A stretch of DNA of 32,625 nucleotides from Hallerella sp964501065 (GCA_964501065.1 CAZCRF010000026.1:1-32625), one strand, 5' to 3'; counted from the stretch's first letter, positions 8,367 through 15,841 are shown. Notes: generated from the letters alone by a model not told the origin. Numbers and translations: made by a program.

Positions 8367-9113
8367 TTATTCGGCGGCGTCCAAATCCTCTTCGCTGATT
8401 TCCGCGTTGTGGTAGACGTCTTGGACATCGTCGTCGTCCTCGAATTTGTCGAGGAGCTTCAAGAGGCGGACGGCATCTGCATGGTCCAGCTTGACCGGGT
8501 CGTTGGGGACGTAGCTGATTTCTGCGCTGAGCATTTCGATGCCGGCGGCTTCGAGAGCCTTCGTCACGGCGTCGAAGGATTCCGGGGAGGTGGAAATTTC
8601 GTGGACTCCGTCTTCGGTCGCCATGTCGTCCGCTCCGGCTTCGAGGGCGACGTCCATCACTTTGTCCTCGGGATATTTTTCGGCATCGACGTCAATCACG
8701 CCTTTGTGGGTGAACGCCCATGCGACGGATCCCGCTTCGCCGAGGCTGCCGCCGTTCTTGTTGAAGATGTTCCGGATGTTCGAAACGGTGCGGGTCTTGT
8801 TGTCGGTCATGCATTTGACGAAAATGGCGACTCCGCCGGGTCCGCGTCCTTCGTAAATCGGTTCCTCCATCACGACGTCTTTGCCTTCGCCCGTTCCCTT
8901 GGCGATTGCGGATTCGATGTTCTTGGCCGGGAGGCTTTGGCTCTTGGCTTTGAGGATGGCTGCGCGGAGGCGCGGGTTCGCATCCGGGTTGCCGCCGCCC
9001 AATTTCGCGGCGATGGAAATTTCCTTGATGAATTTATTCCAGGCTTTGGCGCGGGCGACATCCGTCTTTGCTTTCTTGCGTTTTGTCGTTGCCCATTTGG
9101 AGTGTCCGGACAT
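8367..9113 (-). CDS. yebC: YebC/TACO1-family regulatory and translation factor
   Basis: 248-residue member of the YebC/PmpR/TACO1 family; members act as DNA-binding regulators or help ribosomes pass difficult stretches such as polyproline. The N-terminus MSGHSKWATTKRKKAKTD is the family hallmark, followed by PRLRAAILKAKSQSLP and YEGRGPGGVAIFV (about 87-99). The length is that of the family (about 240-250), with a short acidic tail. Start ATG 9113 has GAGG 8 bases upstream. Promoter TATTTTTG is at 9153-9146. It is a single-gene unit with its own terminator. Confidence 0.93.
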   Translation of the reverse strand: MSGHSKWATTKRKKAKTDVARAKAWNKFIKEISIAAKLGGGNPDANPRLRAAILKAKSQSLPAKNIESAIAKGTGEGKDVVMEEPIYEGRGPGGVAIFVKCMTDNKTRTVSNIRNIFNKNGGSLGEAGSVAWAFTHKGVIDVDAEKYPEDKVMDVALEAGADDMATEDGVHEISTSPESFDAVTKALEAAGIEMLSAEISYVPNDPVKLDHADAVRLLKLLDKFEDDDDVQDVYHNAEISEEDLDAAE

Positions 9114-9145
9114 AGATACCTCGAAGTTTCAAAAATTGTGCGAAA

Positions 9146-9153
9146 CAAAAATA
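9146..9153 (-). promoter_or_regulatory. TAnnTTTG promoter element of yebC
   Basis: TATTTTTG on the minus strand matches TAnnTTTG exactly, 33 bases before the yebC ATG. Unlike the leaderless cases nearby, this leader has room for, and contains, a ribosome site. No TTTG box at the expected distance. Confidence 0.45.
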
Positions 9154-9214
9154 GCATTTATCCCCAAAAGAGACGGACTTTTTCCAAAAAAACGGGGGCG
9201 AATCTCCGCTTCAT

Positions 9215-9253
9215 CGGGGAACGGATCGCATGCTCGCGATTAAAACCTCCCCG
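9215..9253 (-). terminator. nested inverted repeat after the amidase gene
   Basis: Outer arms CGGGGA (9215-9220) and TCCCCG (9248-9253) enclose inner arms ATCGC (9225-9229) and GCGAT (9236-9240). The structure begins 11 bases past the amidase stop on the minus strand and could end the obgE operon transcript. No T run follows, so the terminator call is weak. Confidence 0.3.
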
Positions 9254-9263
9254 GAGAATGCTG

Positions 9264-10490
9264 TCAGTGCGAAAGGGTCTTCAGGTATTCGTCGGTGGCC
9301 TTCTTGTATTCTTCGACTCCGGCGGCGAGACGCCTCGCCATGTCCTTTTGCCCCTTGTCGGAGACCATGTATTTTTCTTCTTCCGGGTTGCTGATGAATC
9401 CCAGCTCCACCAAAGTCGCCGGCATGAATGCGCCGACAAGGACCATGAAGCCGGCTCCGCCCGCGCCGGAACCTTGCTTGGGGATTTTCCCACCTTCGTA
9501 GCTGCGGATGGCCTTTTCCGTGAACGTATAGCTCGCGTGCTTGTATTGTTCGAGGCGCGCCTGGATTTTCAGCCAGTCAAGGGGGGACAGTTCGTCCTTG
9601 GAATTCTTGTCGCCGTAAGTTTTGGCCACTTTGTTTTCACGCCGGGCGATGGCGCGGTCTTCTTCGCTTTCCGGGTCGCGCAAGACGTAAATGCGGAATC
9701 CCCGGGTCTTTTTCTTGCGGGCGTCCGTGCCGTCGATGGCGTTGCAGTGCAAGCTGATGAACAGGTCGCCGTTCCACTTGTTGGCCAGCTGCGGCCTTTC
9801 GGAAAGTTGGATGAATTTGTCCGTGCTGCGGGTGAGCTTGACTTCGAATCCCTTGGCGAGTAGCTCCTTTTGCAAGAGTTTCGCCACGGAAAGCACGATG
9901 TCCTTTTCGTTTGAAATTTTCCCGATGGCTCCCGGGTCTTTTCCGCCGTGGCCGGGATCGATGATGATTGTCCGGACTTCCCGGGATCCCGCCGGGGCGT
10001 TCTTGTTTGGAGCGGAAGTCTTTGGGGCGGAGGGCTTCGCTTGCGCCGGGGGAGTTGCCGCTTGGCTCGGATGTGCCGAAGAGGAGGACTTTTCTGCAGC
10101 GGAGGAGGGAGGCTTGTCCGCTGCCAAAGAATTCAAAGTTCCCACTGCCGAATCCAGTACATAGCTTTTGGAGAAGGCCTTGGAAAAGATTTCGACCGTT
10201 TCGTTGAGTGGCGCCCAGACGGTTTCATTTTCAAAAATCGTGGGGGAGGAGAGCTTGACCGCATTCCCGTTCGCGAAGATGTAGGGGACGCCCAGGGCGA
10301 AGGCGCAGGTGAGAGGTTTCCCCTCCGCCTTGAATCTGCGCTCGACGGGCAGCCAAGTCGTGGAGAGGCCTTCTTCCTTGGAAAGGGCTTCGATATCCAC
10401 CATCCAGATGCCGTCCTTTTGGATGGCGGGGACTGCGGCGGCCACCTGCGACAGGAGTGCGGACAAAATCCATGCGACGAAAATCTTCAA
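9264..10490 (-). CDS. N-acetylmuramoyl-L-alanine amidase (Amidase_3), exported
   Basis: Periplasmic zinc amidase of 408 residues that cleaves the stem peptide from peptidoglycan. A signal peptide covers about 1-19 (hydrophobic FVAWILSALLSQVAAA). An N-terminal domain (about 22-125) resembles no family I can name. A Ser/Ala/Pro-rich linker (125-170) leads to the catalytic domain from about 172. Zinc and catalytic residues: H181 in DPGHGGKDPGA, E195 in SNEKD, H248 in ISLHCNA and E362 in VELGFISNPEE. The frame runs on upstream into smpB, but the real start is TTG 10490: it overlaps the smpB stop as TTGA and is followed at once by the signal peptide. Last gene of the obgE-HU-smpB operon. Confidence 0.88.
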   Translation of the reverse strand: MKIFVAWILSALLSQVAAAVPAIQKDGIWMVDIEALSKEEGLSTTWLPVERRFKAEGKPLTCAFALGVPYIFANGNAVKLSSPTIFENETVWAPLNETVEIFSKAFSKSYVLDSAVGTLNSLAADKPPSSAAEKSSSSAHPSQAATPPAQAKPSAPKTSAPNKNAPAGSREVRTIIIDPGHGGKDPGAIGKISNEKDIVLSVAKLLQKELLAKGFEVKLTRSTDKFIQLSERPQLANKWNGDLFISLHCNAIDGTDARKKKTRGFRIYVLRDPESEEDRAIARRENKVAKTYGDKNSKDELSPLDWLKIQARLEQYKHASYTFTEKAIRSYEGGKIPKQGSGAGGAGFMVLVGAFMPATLVELGFISNPEEEKYMVSDKGQKDMARRLAAGVEEYKKATDEYLKTLSH

Positions 10491-10966
10491 CGCCTTGCCG
10501 CCTTGACGATGCGCGCGATGGCGAGCTTTTCGTCCCGTGCGATGATGTCCGCCCGTTTGTCCCGCCCGTCCTTGCCCCGGCAGACGCCGACTTCGATCTT
10601 GGCAAACCTGTTCTTGAAGTACAGCTTCAGCGGGATGAGGGTCAGCCCCTTGAGGTCCGCGGCCTTGCGCATCTTTTGGATTTCGGGTATGTGGGCGAGC
10701 AGCTTGCGCTTGCGTTGCGGTTCGTGGCCGAACGCCCTTGCGAACGTGTAGTCGTCGATGTGCGCGCCGACTAGCCACAGTTCATTTTTGTCCTTGGAAA
10801 CTTCGACCCAGGCGTCGTTCAGGTTGCACTTCCCGTCGCGGATGGATTTGATCTCGGAACCGACCAGCATGATTCCCAATTCAAAGCGCTCCTCGATGAA
10901 ATAGAGATGGTTCGCTTTGCGGTTCTCGATGGTCGGCGTGCCGGCTTTGGACTTCTTCTCGCTCAT
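10487..10966 (-). CDS. smpB: SsrA-binding protein SmpB
   Basis: 159-residue tmRNA-binding protein for rescue of stalled ribosomes. Family segments: ENRKANHLYFIEERFELGI near the N-terminus, GSEIKSIRDGKCNLNDAW (about 37-54), LWLVGAHI, then HEPQRKRKLLAH, LIPLKLYF and the basic C-terminal segment KDGRDKRADI. Full family length. The ATG at 10966 overlaps the HU stop by 4 bases (ATGA) and its own stop overlaps the TTG of the amidase, so all four genes of this operon are translationally coupled. No tmRNA gene is seen in the window. Confidence 0.95.
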   Translation of the reverse strand: MSEKKSKAGTPTIENRKANHLYFIEERFELGIMLVGSEIKSIRDGKCNLNDAWVEVSKDKNELWLVGAHIDDYTFARAFGHEPQRKRKLLAHIPEIQKMRKAADLKGLTLIPLKLYFKNRFAKIEVGVCRGKDGRDKRADIIARDEKLAIARIVKAARR

Positions 10967-11298
10967 GGTTCCGTTTCCCGCAGAAATGAAAGGTCTATCG
11001 AGTGGGAATCGATGCGCCGGGCCAAGTCCCTGCTGGCTTCGAACACGGGGCGGATCTGGGCTTCGACGTCCACTTTCTCGCCTGTGTGCGGGTTTCTCGC
11101 CGTCCTGGAATTCCGCATGCGCAGCTTGAATCTGCCGAATCCGCGGATTTCGATGTTCTTGCCTTCGACTAGCGCCTTTGAAATGGCGTTCAGGAAACTT
11201 TCGATGATGGTCTTGGTCTCCACTTGGGTGAGGCCCGCGCGCGAGGCGATTTCTTCGACCAGGTCTTTTTTCGTGATGTTGTCCTTGGAACTGTTCAT
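10963..11298 (-). CDS. HU/IHF-family DNA-binding protein
   Basis: Histone-like DNA-bending protein of 111 residues. The family arm and signature are present: GFGRFKLRMRNSRTARNP followed by HTGEKVDV (about 54-79). The N-terminal ITKKDLVEEIASRAGLTQVE is the usual helical dimerisation part. About 20 residues follow the usual end (about 90), ending FLRETEP, so it is longer than HU or IHF. HU and IHF subunits cannot be separated by eye; the RNPHTGE loop slightly favours IHF-alpha-like. Start ATG 11298 overlaps the obgE stop (ATGA). Confidence 0.9.
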   Translation of the reverse strand: MNSSKDNITKKDLVEEIASRAGLTQVETKTIIESFLNAISKALVEGKNIEIRGFGRFKLRMRNSRTARNPHTGEKVDVEAQIRPVFEASRDLARRIDSHSIDLSFLRETEP

Positions 11299-12293
11299 CC
11301 CTTTCCCCAGCCCGTCGATTTCTTGCGTTTGTCGGGAACCAGTTTCCCCAAGGCCTTCTTCAGTTCCTCGATGCCGGTTCCCGCGACTGCCGACGTGGAA
11401 ATGAACGGAGTCTTTTTTTGCCGGAAGGCCTTTTCCGCATTTTCAATGCCCAAGTCGGCTTTGTTCAAGGCGATGAGGAACGGCTTCTCCACCAATTTCG
11501 GGTGAAATTTCTCCAATTCCGTTCGGAGGGTTTCGAACTTGTCCCAGGCGTCCTCTTCAAAGGCGTCGATGACGAAGAGGAGAGCGTAAGTGCGCTCGAT
11601 GTGTTTCAAGAATTCGTGTCCGAGTCCCCGGCCTTCGCTTGCGCCTTCGATCAGACCGGGGATGTCGGCGACGACGAAGCTCCGGGAAGATTCGGAGACG
11701 ATGCCGAGGACCGGTTCGAGAGTCGTGAACGGGTAATCGCCGACCTTCGGCCGCCCGCTCGAAATGCGGTTCACCAGGGAAGACTTTCCCGCATTCGGGA
11801 AACCGACCATCCCGACGTCGGCGACCAGCTTCAATTCCAGATACAGTTCGCGCTTTTCCCCGCGCTGCCCCTGCGTCGCCTTTTCCGGCCCCTGCAGGAT
11901 CGGAGTCGCAAAGTGGACGTTGCCGAGACCGCCGCGCCCGCCCTTGGCGGCAATCCAGCGTTGATTCGCTACGGTGAGGTCGGCTAAAATATGCCCTTCG
12001 GCGTCTTTCACGAGAGTTCCGCAGGGGACGTCGACAATCAAATCCTTGGCCGACTTCCCCGTGCACCGGGAGGCTCCGCCGTCTTCCCCGTTCGCCGCCT
12101 TGTAAACACGGGCGTTCCCCATGTCGAGTAGGGTCGAGTACTGTTCGTTTGCGCGCAGGATGACGCTGCCGCCGCGCCCGCCGTCGCCGCCGTCCGGGCC
12201 GCCGAGGGGAACGAATTTTTCGCGCCGGAAGCTGCTGAGTCCGTTGCCGCCTTTTCCCGAACGCACTTCGATTGTCTTTTCGTCTAAGAACAT
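11295..12293 (-). CDS. obgE: GTPase Obg/CgtA
   Basis: Ribosome-assembly GTPase of 332 residues. The N-terminal glycine-rich Obg fold (1-158) includes GGPDGGDGGRGGSV (31-44) and KGGRGGLGN (117-125). The G domain has G1 GFPNAGKS (164-171), switch FTTLEP, G3 DIPGLIEGA (210-218), G4 NKAD (277-280) and a G5-like STSA. It lacks the C-terminal OCT domain, as many short Obg proteins do, and ends in a basic tail. First gene of the operon with HU, smpB and amidase. Its ATG lies 6 bases after TACATTTG with no ribosome site between, which suggests a leaderless mRNA. Confidence 0.95.
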   Translation of the reverse strand: MFLDEKTIEVRSGKGGNGLSSFRREKFVPLGGPDGGDGGRGGSVILRANEQYSTLLDMGNARVYKAANGEDGGASRCTGKSAKDLIVDVPCGTLVKDAEGHILADLTVANQRWIAAKGGRGGLGNVHFATPILQGPEKATQGQRGEKRELYLELKLVADVGMVGFPNAGKSSLVNRISSGRPKVGDYPFTTLEPVLGIVSESSRSFVVADIPGLIEGASEGRGLGHEFLKHIERTYALLFVIDAFEEDAWDKFETLRTELEKFHPKLVEKPFLIALNKADLGIENAEKAFRQKKTPFISTSAVAGTGIEELKKALGKLVPDKRKKSTGWGKG

Positions 12294-12298
12294 ATGGG

Positions 12299-12306
12299 CA
12301 AATGTA
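12299..12306 (-). promoter_or_regulatory. TAnnTTTG promoter element of the obgE operon
   Basis: TACATTTG is a perfect match, with only CCCAT between it and the ATG of obgE. A T-rich stretch precedes it. Transcription should begin at or next to the start codon. Confidence 0.55.
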
Positions 12307-12427
12307 GAAAAATGCCGGGAACGGATTGGAAAGCTCTTTGGAGTTTGGGCGGAAGATTGCTCCCGTGCGTTTTCTCACAAAAATAGGGGGAACTCTCAAG
12401 AAGTCTTGATAAGTGTTTTTTTTTACT

Positions 12428-13099
12428 GGCGCTTTCAAGTCGCAAACGCAACACCCCGTAATTTGAAGCGCAAAAAAAGCCCCCTTGCGGAGGCCTGCAC
12501 GGGCGATTCTAGATTTTGCGCGTCCCAACCACAGGAGTTGCAAGACCATGAAGCACCTGAACCAATCGGAAAGATACCAAATCTCCGCGCTGCGGGAAGC
12601 CGGGATGGGCGTGAACGCCATCGCAAAGGCCGTCGGACGCCCCGGCAGCGCTGTCTCCCGCGAGCTGAGGCGGAACTCGGACGGGGACGGCTGCGTCGGC
12701 GGTGGGCGCGCCTCCTCCGGGGCAAGAACGCGGAGGAACTCGCCGACGCCCTGATAGGCGCGCTGCTCCCGTACAAGGAGCTGGGCCTTCTCCACACGAT
12801 AACGTCCGACAACGGGAAGGAGTTCGCCTGTCACGAGAGGGTGGCCGCTGCGCTGGGGGTGGACTTCTACTTCGCCAGGCCGTACCATTCGAGCGACCGC
12901 GGCGCGAACGAGAACATGAACGGCCTCATCCGGCAGTACTTCCCCAAGGGGACCGATTTCGGCGCAATCACGGACGGGGACGTTCGCAAGGTCGCGGACA
13001 TCCTGAACGACAGGCCCAGGCGAGGGATTGACTACATGACCCCGAAAGAGTATCTTTTGCACAGATTCAACATCGTTGCGTTGACGAGTTGATACCACG
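12428..13099 (+). mobile_element. IS30-family element, internally deleted (remnant A)
   Basis: The left end begins near GGCG (12428). Its inner part TCAAGTCGCAAACGCAAC (about 12435-12452) is an imperfect inverted match to the right end GTTGCGTTGACGAGTTGA (13075-13092). Between them lies a broken transposase gene. A second, much shorter copy of both ends lies at 14197-14282, which fixes the element borders at about 12428 and 13099. An intact IS30-type element would be about 1.1-1.2 kb; about 0.5 kb is missing here. No target-site duplication could be fixed. The 255 bases between obgE and the transposase start hold the obgE promoter and this left end, nothing else I can see. Confidence 0.7.
12548..13092 (+). 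pseudogene. IS30-family transposase, deleted and frameshifted
   Basis: Codons from ATG 12548 give the N-terminal helix-turn-helix of IS30 transposases (LNQSERYQISALREAGMG, then SAVSRELRRN) for about 46 residues. From about 12695 the reading continues in another frame with the C-terminal half of the DDE integrase core: DNGKEF with the second Asp, then RGANENMNGLIRQYFPKG with the Glu, ending at 13092. About 150-200 residues with the first catalytic Asp are gone, and the total length is not a multiple of three, so the gene is dead. A GGAG about 11 bases before the ATG is the old ribosome site. Confidence 0.85.
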
Positions 13100-13147
13100 G
13101 TTTATAAAAAAACTGAATGACAAGCCTAACTATTTCGAGGAATAAAA

Positions 13148-13363
13148 ATGTCGGAACTTTCTTTTAAAACTTACTGCATCGAAAATTATGCGGAATACAA
13201 AAATATCCCCTCGTCAAAAGTTTTTGCAATGTTTGACAAGTCCGGACTTCTGAATCATCTTGAAACCGACTATGAGGACTTGCACGGAATGGGGAAAAAA
13301 TATCTGATGGATTATTTTGACAAGTGGCTCTCAGATGACAATAACAGCGGAGAGAAAAAATGA
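13148..13363 (+). CDS. small DUF3791-like protein, first gene of the IS-flanked cassette
   Basis: 71-residue acidic protein with no signal peptide or membrane segment. The pattern YCIENY...KVFAMFDKSGLLNHL...YEDLHGMGKKYLMDYFDKWL matches what I remember of DUF3791, small proteins often encoded next to DUF3990 genes. Start ATG 13148 has GAGG 8 bases upstream. Its stop overlaps the next start (ATGA). The cassette is AT-rich (about 38% GC by eye) against its GC-rich surroundings, which supports transfer. By position and size it is the likely antitoxin or partner of the next gene, but this is inference. Confidence 0.72.
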   Translation: MSELSFKTYCIENYAEYKNIPSSKVFAMFDKSGLLNHLETDYEDLHGMGKKYLMDYFDKWLSDDNNSGEKK

Positions 13364-13878
13364 TTTTATATCACGGCTCATATACAAGAATTGAAGTTCC
13401 CAAAATTATTGTTCAGGAAAGAGGACGCGATTTTGGATTCGGATTTTACACGACGACAATAAAAAATCAGGCAGAACGCTGGGCAATCAGAAGCGCGCGT
13501 CTTTATTCAAAGCGGACTGGCAAAGAAGAAAGTGCGGTTGTGAATGTTTATGAATATGATGAAAAACTTGCCGCAAATCTAAAAACGAAATCTTTTGAAA
13601 ACGCAGATTTGGAATGGCTTGATTTTGTTGTCTGCTGCCGTTCTGATTTGGATTTCAAACATGGATTCGATATTGTTTCGGGAAAAATTGCGAATGACAA
13701 TGTCGGTGAAACTGTTGAATACGTGCTTGCTGGAATCATGCGAAAAGAAGATGCAGTTGAACGTCTGCGCTTTGAAAAAATCAACGACCAGATTTGCTTC
13801 TGCACAGAAGCGGCATTGAAAACTCTGACTTTTAAAGAAAGTTATATCACAGAAAAACTTATGTGGGGCAAAAACTAA
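13360..13878 (+). CDS. DUF3990-family protein, possible ADP-ribosyltransferase-fold toxin
   Basis: 172-residue soluble protein. The start ILYHGSYTRIEVPKI, then DFGFGFYTTTIKNQAERWA (24-42), VNVYEYDE, EWLDFVVCCRS, SGKIANDNV and INDQICFCTEAALKTL (141-156) is the pattern I recall for DUF3990. The early His (H5 in YHGS), the Tyr in GFYTTT (Y30) and Gln in NDQI (Q144) could form an H-Y-Q/E-like set of an ADP-ribosyltransferase fold. That fold assignment is my inference. It is the middle gene of three overlapping genes between two IS30 remnants, an arrangement typical of a toxin-antitoxin or similar selfish locus. Confidence 0.72.
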   Translation: MILYHGSYTRIEVPKIIVQERGRDFGFGFYTTTIKNQAERWAIRSARLYSKRTGKEESAVVNVYEYDEKLAANLKTKSFENADLEWLDFVVCCRSDLDFKHGFDIVSGKIANDNVGETVEYVLAGIMRKEDAVERLRFEKINDQICFCTEAALKTLTFKESYITEKLMWGKN

Positions 13879-14078
13879 TGGCGGACACACATCATCTTGT
13901 AAAAACAATTTTAATTCCGCAAGTCGCAGAACTTTTGATGAAAAACAAAAATGTGTCGGAAAACGAAGCTTTGCGGATAATTTACACTTCTCCTATCGCT
14001 GAACTTTTGGAAGACGACACAATGGGCTTGTATGGGCGGAGTGCACTTTATATTTATGGATTGATTGAAAAAGAATGA
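13878..14078 (+). CDS. small partner protein, third gene of the cassette
   Basis: 66-residue protein starting at ATG 13878, which overlaps the DUF3990 stop by one base (TAATG). The sequence from LLMKNKNVSENEALRIIY through SPIAELLEDDTMGLYGRSALYIYGLIEK looks like a distant relative of the DUF3791-type proteins: a short helical domain ending in an aromatic-rich helix. An in-frame start 15 bases earlier (13863) is less likely. Having a small partner on each side of DUF3990 suggests two antitoxin-like subunits or a duplicated one; not proven. Confidence 0.6.
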   Translation: MADTHHLVKTILIPQVAELLMKNKNVSENEALRIIYTSPIAELLEDDTMGLYGRSALYIYGLIEKE

Positions 14079-14079
14079 T

Positions 14080-14193
14080 ATGCTGATGTACAACCGGAAC
14101 AACTTTCGCGACATTTATGCGAACAAGCCGAAAGGCGTTACAAGAAAAGTTTTCGCAAAAGAGCATCCTCTTGAAATCAACGAAAACTTTTGA
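14080..14193 (+). CDS. 37-codon reading frame at the end of the cassette
   Basis: ATG 14080 lies one base after the stop of the third cassette gene. The frame encodes 37 residues (starts MLMYNRNNFRDIYANK, ends EINENF) and stops 3 bases before IS30 remnant B. Base composition matches the cassette. It may be a real tiny gene, or the 5' stump of a longer gene cut by the insertion element. I do not recognise it. Confidence 0.35.
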   Translation: MLMYNRNNFRDIYANKPKGVTRKVFAKEHPLEINENF

Positions 14194-14196
14194 TGA

Positions 14197-14282
14197 GGCG
14201 GTTTCAAGTCGCAAATGCAACACCCCGAAAGAGTATCTTTTGCATAGATTCAACATCGTTGCGTTAACGAGTTGATGCCACG
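14197..14282 (+). mobile_element. IS30 end-to-end remnant (remnant B)
   Basis: This 86-base piece joins the left end of the same element (TTTCAAGTCGCAAATGCAAC..., 14202-14227, 25 of 26 bases identical to 12433-12458) directly to its right end (14224-14282, 56 of 59 identical to 13041-13099). The junction lies on ACCCCG, a 6-base sequence found at both places in remnant A (12453-12458 and 13039-13044). Everything between is deleted. Confidence 0.75.
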
Positions 14283-14320
14283 TCCACCGAGAAAGTGGGG
14301 AAACTTGTCAGGAGAGAATT

Positions 14321-15289
14321 TTAGGCGAGGCTTGCGCCCTCGTCGATTCCGAGGGCGATGTTCATGTTTTGAATCGCCGCGCCCGACGCTCCCTTGCCCA
14401 AGTTGTCGAGGATGGTCGTGACCTGGAGGGATTCGCCTTTTCCGAATACGTAGATGTGCGCTTCGTTCGTTCCGTTGCATTCCGTCGGATCGAGGGAGCC
14501 GCCGTCCAAGACTGGCTCTTCTTCGAACGGGAGCACCTTGACGAAGCGCGAACCTTCGTAATGCGCGGCGAGAATCTGCCGGATGTCCTCCGGGGAGGCC
14601 TTTTCGCTCAGGGAGCTTTGGAAAATCGCCGTGGAAACCGCCATGCCTTGGTAATACGGACCGACGACGGGATTGAATGTGGGCGGCTTCGAAAGCCCGC
14701 AGATTTTCTGCATCTCGGGCAAGTGCTTGTGGTGATGGCCAAGCGCATACGGGCGCGGGGCGAAAAGGCGCGGAGATTCTCCCGGGTGGGAAGTTTGTGC
14801 GCCGTCCGCTTCGTAGTCCGCAATCATTTTCTTGCCGCCGCCCGAATATCCGGTGAGGCTGTAGGTGGCCAGGTCGGCATCCTTTCGAAGGAGTCCGGCG
14901 GCGATGAGCGGGTAGATTCCGAGAATGAATCCCGAAGCGTGGCAGCCCGGATTCGCGATGCGCGTCCCCGTCTCGACTTTTTTGCGGAATTCCGGGGAAA
15001 GTTCCGGGAGGCCGTATGCCCAGGATTCGTTTGTCCTGTGCGCAGTGGAGGCGTCGATGATTTTCGTCTTCGGGCTCGAGCAAAGGCCGGCGCTTTCTTT
15101 CGCGGCTGCATCCGGTAGGCAGAGGAATGTCACGTCGGAGGCGTTTATCAACCGTTTCCGTTCTTCCGGGTCTTTGCGCCGTTCGGGGTCAATGCTCAAA
15201 ATTTCCACGTCGTCCCGTCGGGCGAGGCGTTCGCGGATTTGCAGCCCGGTCGTTCCCGCTTCTCCGTCTACGAAAATTCGAAATTTCAT
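14321..15289 (-). CDS. argC: N-acetyl-gamma-glutamyl-phosphate reductase (type 2)
   Basis: NADPH-dependent enzyme of arginine biosynthesis, 322 residues, reducing N-acetylglutamyl phosphate to the semialdehyde. The N-terminal nucleotide-binding part has VDGEAGTTGLQIRERL (7-22). The catalytic cysteine is C116 in IANPGCHASG (111-120). The histidine-rich active-site loop is HHHKHLPE (185-192). The length of about 320 and the short N-terminal motif fit the type 2 ArgC group. ATG 15289 lies 25 bases after the SEC-C gene on the same strand. No other arg gene is in the window. The IS30 remnant B lies 38 bases beyond its stop. Confidence 0.95.
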   Translation of the reverse strand: MKFRIFVDGEAGTTGLQIRERLARRDDVEILSIDPERRKDPEERKRLINASDVTFLCLPDAAAKESAGLCSSPKTKIIDASTAHRTNESWAYGLPELSPEFRKKVETGTRIANPGCHASGFILGIYPLIAAGLLRKDADLATYSLTGYSGGGKKMIADYEADGAQTSHPGESPRLFAPRPYALGHHHKHLPEMQKICGLSKPPTFNPVVGPYYQGMAVSTAIFQSSLSEKASPEDIRQILAAHYEGSRFVKVLPFEEEPVLDGGSLDPTECNGTNEAHIYVFGKGESLQVTTILDNLGKGASGAAIQNMNIALGIDEGASLA

Positions 15290-15314
15290 CAGGGCGTTCC
15301 CGTTGCAGAGGGTG

Positions 15315-15812
15315 TCAGGCGTTCTTGCCGCAGCACTTTTTGTATTTGAGCCCGGATCCGCAGGGGCAAGGGTCGTTGCGGCCCACGTTTTGCGTGTTGC
15401 GGATCGTTTGCGGTTTCACGGCGCGGCCGTCGTAAAAGAGCCATGCGCCCTTGACTTTGTGGAATTCGGAAAGTTCGTGGTGTTCCCGCGCGATGTTCCC
15501 CTGCTTGTATTTGCAGATGAATTCCACCCAGCCGATGTTCTTGTCTTCTTCGGTTTTCGTCTGGAGAATCTTGATGCCCAACCACTCGGAACGCTTGCTC
15601 CATTCCTCGACGCTCTTTTCGTCGTAGTCGGATTGCTGCGAAGGTTCGAGCGAGTCCTTGAGCCATTTGATTTCATGCTTGGCGTAGGCCGTGTAGCGGG
15701 AGCGCATCAAGGCTTCGGGAGTCGGGGCGAGAGTCTCGCCGTGGATGATGGGTTCGCAGCATTCGGAATAGGGCTTTCCGGAGCCGCAGGGGCAAAGGTT
15801 CTCTTCTGCCAT
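15315..15812 (-). CDS. YchJ-like protein with two SEC-C zinc motifs
   Basis: 165-residue soluble protein. A SEC-C zinc-binding motif CPCGSGKPYSECC lies near the N-terminus (about residues 7-19) and a second, DPCPCGSGLKYKKCC, at the C-terminus. Between them is the YchJ/UPF0225 NTF2-like domain (EALMRSRYTAYAKHEI onward). SEC-C motifs bind zinc and often contact ribosomes or SecB; the function of YchJ proteins is not established. I start at ATG 15812, which has GAGG 11 bases upstream. A longer start at 15848 would place residues over that ribosome site and part of the upstream hairpin. Likely co-transcribed with argC. Confidence 0.85.
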   Translation of the reverse strand: MAEENLCPCGSGKPYSECCEPIIHGETLAPTPEALMRSRYTAYAKHEIKWLKDSLEPSQQSDYDEKSVEEWSKRSEWLGIKILQTKTEEDKNIGWVEFICKYKQGNIAREHHELSEFHKVKGAWLFYDGRAVKPQTIRNTQNVGRNDPCPCGSGLKYKKCCGKNA

Positions 15813-15841
15813 AGTCAAAGTTCCTCGTTTTAAAAGAAGAC

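Noticed and set aside
8409..9863. 484-codon plus-strand frame across yebC and the amidase
   Set aside because: Crosses two well-supported minus-strand genes and their promoter; no protein family features.
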